Shown here piece after piece: positions 58,582-64,000 of a stretch of DNA of 64,000 nucleotides. The notes beneath the pieces were generated by a model, which ran no database searches, had not been told where the DNA came from, and saw only the letters and a list, made by a program, of their open reading frames with translations. The translations under genes and the position numbers were made by a program. The stretch comes from JAXDMU01 sp963762435 (GTDB lineage Bacteria > Pseudomonadota > Alphaproteobacteria > ATCC43930 > CGMCC-115725), in NCBI GenBank assembly GCA_963762435.1, contig CAVXLN010000016.1, positions 1 to 64,000 of the forward strand, read 5' to 3'. Position 1 is the first letter of the stretch, and the number at the start of each line of letters is the position of its first letter.

Positions 58582-58955
58582 GAGCACAGTTGTAAACTCG
58601 ACAGCATTGATCAGGGCGCAGACGATCCCGCTTGTAAACCCCGTTCCGCTTTCGGTCCAGTCAGGGAAGTTGCCGGCTGCCACCACGCGCGCGGCCGATA
58701 GATCGGCAGATGGCCCACCTCGCCGACATGCTGCGCCGGATCGCGCCACAAAGGCAGTCGGTAGCCGCCAGGCCGATTTTATCCGGTTGAGCTTAACCAG
58801 AGGAATTCAACAATTGTAAACTCAGAAACCGTACTATTTTGCGTGTAAATATATTGCCTTCAATACCGAGGCGCGAAAATACTCCTCTAGCCGGAAAATA
58901 AGGGCCTCGTGCCCATCGTTAAAATTGAATCCGGGACGGTTGGAGTAACATTGCG
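58582..58955. other. Gene-poor, AT-richer gap before decayed segment
   Basis: 374 bases with no gene I can support. The first ~200 bases are GC-rich and translate in one minus frame to a Trp/Pro-rich stretch (GHLPIYRPRAWWQPA) that may be a gene remnant. The remainder is AT-rich with no clear promoter. Confidence 0.5.
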
Positions 58956-59280
58956 ATGCACATTTTGGTTTCAGCGTATGATTGTGCGCCCGGCTCGGTT
59001 TCGTGGAAATGGATAACCTCGACCGCCAAACTCGGTCATGACGTATGGGCAATTGTCTCGCCGGAGCATCGGGATGCCATCTGGGCCGAGTGCGAAAAAG
59101 ACCTCGGGGTGAGGTCAATTCACTTCCTACATCCAGAGGTGCCGGGCTGGTATCTCGGCCGCGTCAAGAGGCCGAGATGGAGGCTGCCATACCGTCTGCT
59201 CTGGCGGATCTCCGCGGCCATGTGCGCGCGCGAGCTTAAGACGATGGTAAAATTTGCAGCGGTTTACAATTTGGGCTCGG
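58956..59280 (+). pseudogene. Glycosyltransferase family 4-type N-terminal remnant
   Basis: MHILVSAYDCAPGSVSWKWI, followed by a GHDVWAIVSP segment, resembles the N-terminal nucleotide-sugar-transferase half of GT4 proteins. After about 105 residues (near KFAAVYNLGSAS) the match stops and the frame ends at 59348 in unrelated sequence. The catalytic C-terminal half is absent, so the gene is a remnant. 59,281-59,540 holds nothing supportable. Confidence 0.45.
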
Positions 59281-59540
59281 CGTCGGCGGCCCCCCTCAAC
59301 GATCGGCTTCCTCATCGCGGCCTACCGGCGGGAAAAGGGGCCGCCTGATCGAGACCAGCGCGTAGACGGGCAGCATTCCTTCTGGTGCCGGACGCTCTCG
59401 CCGACGCGCGTCGTCCGCTATAGCGCGGTTGGAGCTGGTTTCAGATCAGCTTGTAGAAAAACCGAAACCGCCTACCTAACTAATTGAAACATATACAATT
59501 CAATGTCGAAGATCCAGACGTTGATCGGGTTGAGATTCAG

Positions 59541-59668
59541 GGGCATGGCTCTAAGCTGATCAGGAGGGGCGCCGACGCGCGCCCCGTGTTGTAAAACACC
59601 CGGCGAAGGACATGAAGCCCAACACGCTGCATTCGATCGAGAAGCAGGTCGGCATCAAATTGACGTGA
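59541..59668 (+). pseudogene. hicA: HicA-like toxin remnant, frameshifted
   Basis: One frame reads GHGSKLIRRGADARPV and the next reads VKHPAKDMKPNTLHSIEKQV then GIKLT, ending at 59668. The second part is the usual HicA C-terminus (KD..PNTLHSIEKQ), and the first resembles its GSH region. A frame change near 59,585 and missing N-terminal start make it inactive as written. The hicB gene follows after 12 bases. Confidence 0.5.
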
Positions 59669-59680
59669 AATGGGAAGGCG

Positions 59681-59962
59681 ATGGCGACTGTCTGTTTCAC
59701 CGCGATCATTGAGGGTGACGGGGAGACGGGCTACGGCGTCTTCTTTCCTGATCTGCCCGGCTGCGTCAGCTCAGGCGATACCGTGGACGAGGCAGTGAGA
59801 GACGCGGAGGAGGCATTAAGCCTTCACCTCTCCGGCATGACCGAGGACAAGGAAATCATCCCGGCTCCGACTCCTATCGGACTGATAAAGGCGGGCGAGG
59901 GTGTCGAAGAAATCGGTCGCGCGTTGATCCACGCCGAGCTTCCTGGAGTGATGAAGCCCTAA
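59681..59962 (+). CDS. hicB: HicB-family antitoxin
   Basis: 93 residues: CFTAIIEGDGETGYGVFFPD, LPGCVSSGDTVDEAVRDAEE, ALSLHLSGMTED is the HicB partial-RNase-H-like core. The C-terminal part lacks an obvious DNA-binding helix-turn-helix, as in short HicBs. Its toxin partner upstream is broken, so it appears orphaned. Its end overlaps the convergent receiver gene by 4 bases. Confidence 0.85.
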   Translation: MATVCFTAIIEGDGETGYGVFFPDLPGCVSSGDTVDEAVRDAEEALSLHLSGMTEDKEIIPAPTPIGLIKAGEGVEEIGRALIHAELPGVMKP

Positions 59963-60354
59963 CCGCCCTCCCCGCCCTGATCCCGCGCGCGGGTCGCGAG
60001 CAGGCGGCGGATCCGCTCGAGCACACGCGCATGGTCATAGGGTTTCGCCACCGCCGGTCCATCTTCGCACAGCGCGCCCGCCTGTTCCGTGGCTCGCTCC
60101 GGCGAGCCGGCCAGGATCACCTCGATGCCCGGATGCTCGCTCTGCACCCAGGCTGCGAACGGGGAGCCGCCGCCCACCCCGCTCGCATCCGCGAGCACGA
60201 CCCCGATCGAGTCGGCATGGGCGTCGATCAGCTGGCGCGCCTCCTCGGTATTGAGCGCCTCCAGGACCTCATAGCCGCATTCCCGCAGATACTCGGCCAG
60301 CGGATGGCGGACGAGAATATCCGGCTCGAGGATGACGAGAGTGGTGTCGCTCAT
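59959..60354 (-). CDS. Single-domain response-regulator-like receiver
   Basis: 131 residues. LVILEPDILVRHPLAEYLRE opens a receiver fold; the acidic pair is EPD instead of EDD. The phospho-acceptor is probably in VVLADASGVGGG and the lysine in AVAKPYDHARV. No output domain. It lies 20 bases after a second receiver gene on the same strand. Confidence 0.75.
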   Translation of the reverse strand: MSDTTLVILEPDILVRHPLAEYLRECGYEVLEALNTEEARQLIDAHADSIGVVLADASGVGGGSPFAAWVQSEHPGIEVILAGSPERATEQAGALCEDGPAVAKPYDHARVLERIRRLLATRARDQGGEGG

Positions 60355-60374
60355 ATCTTGTCCAAAGCCCCGGC

Positions 60375-60767
60375 TCAGTGGCCGAGAATGTCGACGATCA
60401 TCGCGATCGCGCGGTTGATCTTGTAGGGCTTGGAAATGAACGGCCGCTGGCAGTGCTCGTTCCCGGGCCGTTTCGCGGGACCGCCGGTGCCCGATGTCAG
60501 AATGACCGGCAGGGCCGGATAGACCGCTTCGAGGCTGTACGCCAGCTCGAGCCCGTCGCCCTGGCCCGGCATCTCGATATCGGAGAAGACCAGGTCGACC
60601 AGGCCGCCGGCCTCGACGAAAACGCAGGCCTCGCCGGCCCGCGCCGCCTCGATCACGATGAATCCCGAGGCCCGAAGTGCGGCCGCGACCGTGGCTCGCA
60701 TCAGCACATCATCCTCGACCAGCAAGATATGAGCCGGCTTTGGCCCCTCCCAAGATTTGGGCACCAT
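60375..60767 (-). CDS. Single-domain response regulator (receiver)
   Basis: 130 residues. Canonical features: ILLVEDDVLMRATVAAALRA, phospho-acceptor VFSDIEMPGQGDG, VILTSGTGG and lysine in FISKPYKIN. No output domain, so it acts by protein contact, perhaps with a hybrid kinase elsewhere. Divergent from the DUF2336 gene. Confidence 0.88.
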   Translation of the reverse strand: MVPKSWEGPKPAHILLVEDDVLMRATVAAALRASGFIVIEAARAGEACVFVEAGGLVDLVFSDIEMPGQGDGLELAYSLEAVYPALPVILTSGTGGPAKRPGNEHCQRPFISKPYKINRAIAMIVDILGH

Positions 60768-60834
60768 AACGCCACCCCTCCACCCTCTGAGAACCCGCGA
60801 CGAGCGAGTCCGGTTCCAGCGCCGTTCCGGCGGC

Positions 60835-60849
60835 TTAAGGCGCGCTTAA
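60835..60849. promoter_or_regulatory. Short inverted repeat in the divergent receiver/DUF2336 promoter region
   Basis: TTAAG and CTTAA (60835-60839 and 60845-60849) frame GCGCG between the two divergent starts. A CtrA-like TTAA..TTAA half-site pattern is conceivable (CtrA sites are TTAA-N7-TTAA; here the spacing is similar), but this is a guess from the pattern. Confidence 0.35.
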
Positions 60850-60897
60850 CCCTATCGCCCCTAATGAGAAGGCGAAGGCTGGCGGAGGGGCAAAGGC

Positions 60898-62262
60898 GTG
60901 CCAAGGGTTTCCGGCTCTGAGGGCTCGGATCCAGGCGCCACGGACGGCGCCGCGTCGGAAGCAGCGAAAGGCGGGCTCGGTTTTCGGGCAGCCCTGTCGC
61001 GCCTGCTCGGCCTTGGCCATGCCGCGGTTGGGACGCTGCCCGAGGACCGCGCCAAGCTGCTGGCGCGTCATCCCGACCCCGCTGTCCGGCTTGGCGTCGC
61101 CGCCGCACCCGAAACGGCACCCGAGCTGCTCTATTTCCTGGCGCGCGATCCCGCCGTCGAGGTCCGTCAGGCCGTGGCCGCCCATCCGCGCACGCCGCGC
61201 CAGGCCGATCTTCTGCTGGCGCTCGACGAGACCGCCCCGGTCCGCGAGCGGATCGCGCGCAAGGTCACGTCCCAGATCGGTGGCATCGACCGGCAGGGTG
61301 CGGCTCAGCTCTGGCAGCTCACCATCTCGGTGCTGGAGGCGCTGGCGCGGGACGATATTCCGCAGGTGCGGCAGCTGATCGCCGAGGCGGCACGCGGCAT
61401 CGCCGATCTGCCGCCGGCGATGATGACCGCCCTCGGCCGCGACCGTGTCGCCGATGTCGCCGTGCCGGCATTGGGCTTCGCCGGTCGGATCGCGGATGAG
61501 GATCTGGTCGAGATCGTCGTCCATGCCCCCGATCCGCGCGTGGTCGGCGCCGTGGCGCGGCGGCCGGCGATCGGCAGCCGGGTCGTCGATGCCGTGGTCG
61601 AGAGCGGCGACAATGCTGCGATCACGGCACTCCTCAACAATCACGGTGCGGCGATCGCCCCCGCGACGCTCGAGCGGCTGGTCGAGCTGGCACCGCCGAT
61701 CGAGGCCTGGCATGAGCCGCTGGTGAAGCGCCCGTCGCTGACCCAGGCGGCCGCCCTCAAGCTCGCCAGCTTCGTGGCGCAGAAGCTCGTCAAATACCTG
61801 CAAGGCAGGCCCGAGCTGCCGCCCGAGACCGGCGGCACCATCACCATGGTCGTTCGGCATCGCCAGATAGCACCGCCCGCCCCGGCGGCACCCGAAGACC
61901 CCGAGGCGCCGCTCGCCCGCGCCCGCCGGCACTATGCCGCCGGCACGCTCAACGAGGATCTCGTGGTCGAATCACTGGGCTCGGACACCGATTTCGTCAT
62001 CGCCGCCCTGGCCTTGCGCTCACGGCTCCAGCCAGCCGTCGTCAACAAGATCCTGACCTCGCACAGCGCCAAGGGGCTGACGGCGCTGGCCTGGAAGGCA
62101 GGCTTCTCGATGCGGCTGGCGTTCCAGCTCCAGCTTCGTGTCGCCCACCTGCCGCCCAAGGCCCGGCTCAGCGCCGCGCCGGGCGGCATTTTCCCGCTGA
62201 GTGCCGAGGAGATGGACTGGCAGCTCGATTTCTTCGGCACGCTGGTGCCGGCGGATCCGTAA
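60898..62262 (+). CDS. DUF2336 domain protein
   Basis: 454 residues from GTG 60898. Alpha-helical repeat-like N-terminus (LLARHPDPAVRLGVAAAPET, DPAVEVRQAVAAHPRTPRQA) and the central DUF2336 region (VLEALARDDIPQVRQLIAEA, ADVAVPALGFAG, LIEAWHEPLV-like). The C-terminal part ends LDFFGTLVPADP. DUF2336 proteins are common in Rhodospirillales-type genomes; role unproven, and adjacency to two receivers suggests signalling. Its last ~150 bases are repeated at 63832. Confidence 0.85.
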   Translation: MPRVSGSEGSDPGATDGAASEAAKGGLGFRAALSRLLGLGHAAVGTLPEDRAKLLARHPDPAVRLGVAAAPETAPELLYFLARDPAVEVRQAVAAHPRTPRQADLLLALDETAPVRERIARKVTSQIGGIDRQGAAQLWQLTISVLEALARDDIPQVRQLIAEAARGIADLPPAMMTALGRDRVADVAVPALGFAGRIADEDLVEIVVHAPDPRVVGAVARRPAIGSRVVDAVVESGDNAAITALLNNHGAAIAPATLERLVELAPPIEAWHEPLVKRPSLTQAAALKLASFVAQKLVKYLQGRPELPPETGGTITMVVRHRQIAPPAPAAPEDPEAPLARARRHYAAGTLNEDLVVESLGSDTDFVIAALALRSRLQPAVVNKILTSHSAKGLTALAWKAGFSMRLAFQLQLRVAHLPPKARLSAAPGGIFPLSAEEMDWQLDFFGTLVPADP

Positions 62263-62264
62263 GC
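62115..62264 (+). repeat. Copy A of a ~150-bp repeat (3' end of DUF2336 gene)
   Basis: Matches 63832-63981 in the same orientation at about 90% identity. The differences are mostly third codon positions, and the two copies differ in only about two encoded residues (I/T and D/N). It ends just past the DUF2336 stop, 10 bases before the immunity gene stop. Confidence 0.8.
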
Positions 62265-62273
62265 GTGGCTTCG

Positions 62274-62579
62274 CTATCCGGAGATTATGTCGCGCTCCAA
62301 GGCTTTGATCTGACAATCGGCCTTCATGAGCACGATGCGCAAGCGGCCGCCGATCGGATCTTCGAAATCCGGAGATGAGGGGCGGTCGGTGCTGCCGATC
62401 ACCTCCCATTTATCGCCCATATCATTGACGATCCACGGCATCTGATTGTCGGCAGTGGCGTCGCTGAACTCCTTTCGGAAGATCAAGTCGGCTATTTTGA
62501 CGGCAAGATCAGCTGTTATCACATACTTCTTTCGCGCCGCTCGCATCATCATCGTGATCTGATCAGTCCATTCAGTCAT
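62274..62579 (-). CDS. Putative NTF2-fold immunity protein
   Basis: 101 residues from ATG 62579, overlapping the toxin stop by 8 bases. Pattern: VITADLAVKIADLIFRKEF, then PWIVNDMGDKWEVIGSTDR, then GGRLRIVLMKADCQIKALER. This resembles NTF2-fold immunity proteins that sit directly after polymorphic toxins; the match is by eye. It would bind and block the upstream nuclease-like protein. AT-richer than neighbours. Confidence 0.6.
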   Translation of the reverse strand: MTEWTDQITMMMRAARKKYVITADLAVKIADLIFRKEFSDATADNQMPWIVNDMGDKWEVIGSTDRPSSPDFEDPIGGRLRIVLMKADCQIKALERDIISG

Positions 62580-63673
62580 TGTGAGCTCCTAGGTTATCGT
62601 CCCAAGGATAAAGATTTTCGAAAAGGGGTGCGCTCCATTCGAAGGGTATCTCGGGTGGCACCAGTTTTTGATGCATCGGCGTCCACGGGTAACGTTCATA
62701 CCAAATAACTACCGGAATCGGCGGCAGTACTTGGCCCGGGAGATATCCGAAAGATTTAATCTTCGCATCAGGGCTGGTGACGATCAACCCGTGAACGAGT
62801 GACGGGTACACCCACTGCTGATTTGGTTCGAGGGCTGACCCTGGTCCGGTTTTTACATCGATTACGACTAGCGACGAAGGGTCGCCCGGCATCATCACAA
62901 CTATATCGGCCCTCGCTATGATTGGAGAGCCAACCAGTATAAAATTGACTTCGGTTTGAACAATCAGCCCGTGCTCTCTAAAATATTCGGCAAGATCCTT
63001 CTTGATATCTTCATGAAACTGTCCGTTCCAGCCGATATCGAAAATGTCGCTATCGACATTGGGATCGACATGCAACAGCGCCTGCATGATCGTACTGTGC
63101 ATGCCCGGCGCGCTCGGAGCGCCGACTTCTTGAGCCGCTAATGCATGGGAGGATGAGGCTGGTGTATCATGAGTTTGATCGGCTGCTTTTTCTTCCGCTG
63201 CCAGCAAAACATGCGGCCAATCATTGATGCCGATATCTTGAACTGCTGCCGCGAGGTGTCTGCCAGCGTGCGCCATGTCGCCTGACGTCTGCGCCGCCAT
63301 GGTGCTCTTCGCCTCGGCCTTGAGGCTGGAGGCCGCCTTCTGGCTGACGCCGCTGCCCAGATACTGATCGCGAAAAGCGCTATCTTCTAAAGCCTTCGCG
63401 CCGCTCCACTGTGGGACCAGCCGGCTCAAGCGATCCACTACCGCCGGATCCAGCCAGTCGGACAATCGGTGGCGCCTGGAAGATAAGGACAGATGGGTAT
63501 GAACGAGCAGAGACGCGAACTCGACCGGCGAGGCTCGTATCGACCAAGGGTTTGTACCAGGCATTGCCTGATCCGGATTTGCGACCACTCTTCCGGCCAT
63601 CCGGATTGCCGAAAGAGCCCGAACCGGTCCATCGGCCACGCTCATCGCGCGGTTCATCGGGGTTGAAAGTCAC
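62572..63673 (-). CDS. Putative PD-(D/E)XK nuclease toxin, frameshifted near the N-terminus
   Basis: A strong AAAGGAGGAAAT precedes GTG 63673 and the start MTFNPDEPRDERGRWTGSGS, a prefix I know from toxin and phage-associated proteins. After about 45-55 residues the frame must shift by one base near 63,500-63,540 to the long frame ending at 62572. That frame read alone starts at ATG 63657 (361 residues; numbering here). The C-terminal domain has FHEDIKKDL, ARADIVVMM (Asp251), VVIDVKTG (Asp267/Lys269) and QQWVY (Q-x3-Y at 280-284), the motif order of RecB-like PD-(D/E)XK nucleases. Linker rich in Ala and Ser. Likely target DNA; unproven. Confidence 0.55.
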
Positions 63674-63831
63674 ATTTCCTCCTTTGATTGAACATTCCCC
63701 CCATTGTTCATGATTTGTTCGATTGAGTCGAGAGCTGACCTATCCGCTGATGTGGATAACTCGGCCCCGTACTCGTTGAGCTTTCGCCCGACCGCCCCGG
63801 ATGATCGTCCCCGCACCAGCGTCCGAGAGTA
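63670..63831 (-). pseudogene. 3' end of an unknown gene upstream of the toxin, truncated by the repeat
   Basis: A minus-strand frame ends TGA at 63670, overlapping the toxin GTG in a GTGA coupling. The translated end reads VGRKLNEYGAELSTSADRSA then LDSIEQIMNNGGN and QSKEEM, a plausible helical C-terminus. Upstream it runs into the antisense of DUF2336 copy B at 63832, so its 5' part is lost. It was probably the first gene of the toxin-immunity operon. Confidence 0.5.
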
Positions 63832-63981
63832 GCTCGCCTTCCAGCTCCAGCTGCGCGTCGCCCACCTGCCGCCCAAGGCGCGGCTCAGCGCCGCCCCCGG
63901 CGGCACGTTCCCGCTGAGTGCCGAAGAGATGAACTGGCAGCTCGATTTCTTCGGCACGCTGGTGCCGGCAGATCCGTGAGC
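63832..63981 (+). pseudogene. Copy B: DUF2336 C-terminal fragment
   Basis: Encodes LAFQLQLRVAHLPPKARLSA and the ending LDFFGTLVPADP with a TGA stop, matching the end of the DUF2336 protein (copy A, 62115-62264). No start or upstream domain. See copy A for identity. The final 19 bases of the window show nothing. Confidence 0.75.
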
Positions 63982-64000
63982 ACCCCTCCTCGTTGCATTC

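Overview
The window appears to join two different pieces of alphaproteobacterial DNA. From about 14.3 kb to the end it reads as one clean, high-GC chromosome of a Rhodospirillales-like alphaproteobacterium. It carries the typical neighbourhoods SRP RNA-dnaX-ybaB-recR, cytochrome c/hisN beside kdsB-pheA, def-fmt and truA-dapE-dapD-nucleotidase, and a DUF2336 gene. The first ~14.3 kb has a different gene set and many single-base indels that break otherwise recognisable genes. Both genes that meet near 14,285 are truncated there. I therefore treat that point as a probable assembly or recombination junction.

1-14.3 kb. A DUF2306-like stub, ABC permease, ABC ATPase and GntR regulator (all three frameshifted) are followed by a small secreted protein, an unusual tandem TetR regulator, a frameshifted soluble transhydrogenase (sth), an alpha/beta hydrolase, an Inh-type protease inhibitor, a two-motif aspartyl protease and a CYP153-like P450 (frameshifted). 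Then comes a long, AT-richer WD40-caspase protein and a PhyH-like fragment.

14.3-28 kb. C13-like (caspase-fold) lipoproteins are followed by an exported MsrB with a DipZ-type thiol-disulfide protein (periplasmic methionine repair), DinB, malate synthase A, a glutathione transferase, an M17 aminopeptidase, a MarR regulator and an MFP-RND efflux pair.

28-42 kb. A minus-strand catabolic cluster (otnC-otnK-ltnD-SDR-hydroxyacid reductase) is followed by hisN and cytochrome c. Divergent from these run kdsB, pheA and a MAPEG protein. Then come a membrane dipeptidase with an extra N-terminal domain, nudC, the SRP RNA and dnaX-ybaB-recR.

42-62 kb. A PIN-RHH toxin-antitoxin pair sits behind a perfect 20-bp palindrome. 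It is followed by a pentapeptide-repeat protein, a His-rich protein, rmuC, def-fmt, a convergent CHAP/GH25 pair of wall hydrolases, a liv-type ABC importer whose two ATPases are fused, truA, dapE-dapD, a HAD nucleotidase, a decayed segment (glycosyltransferase and hicA remnants), hicB, two response-regulator receivers and a DUF2336 protein.

62-64 kb. The most novel-looking part is an AT-richer cassette on the minus strand. It holds a stub gene, a putative PD-(D/E)XK nuclease toxin (frameshifted near its start) and an NTF2-like putative immunity protein. It is bracketed by two ~150-bp copies of the DUF2336 3' end, as if a toxin-immunity cassette had been inserted by recombination at the end of that gene.
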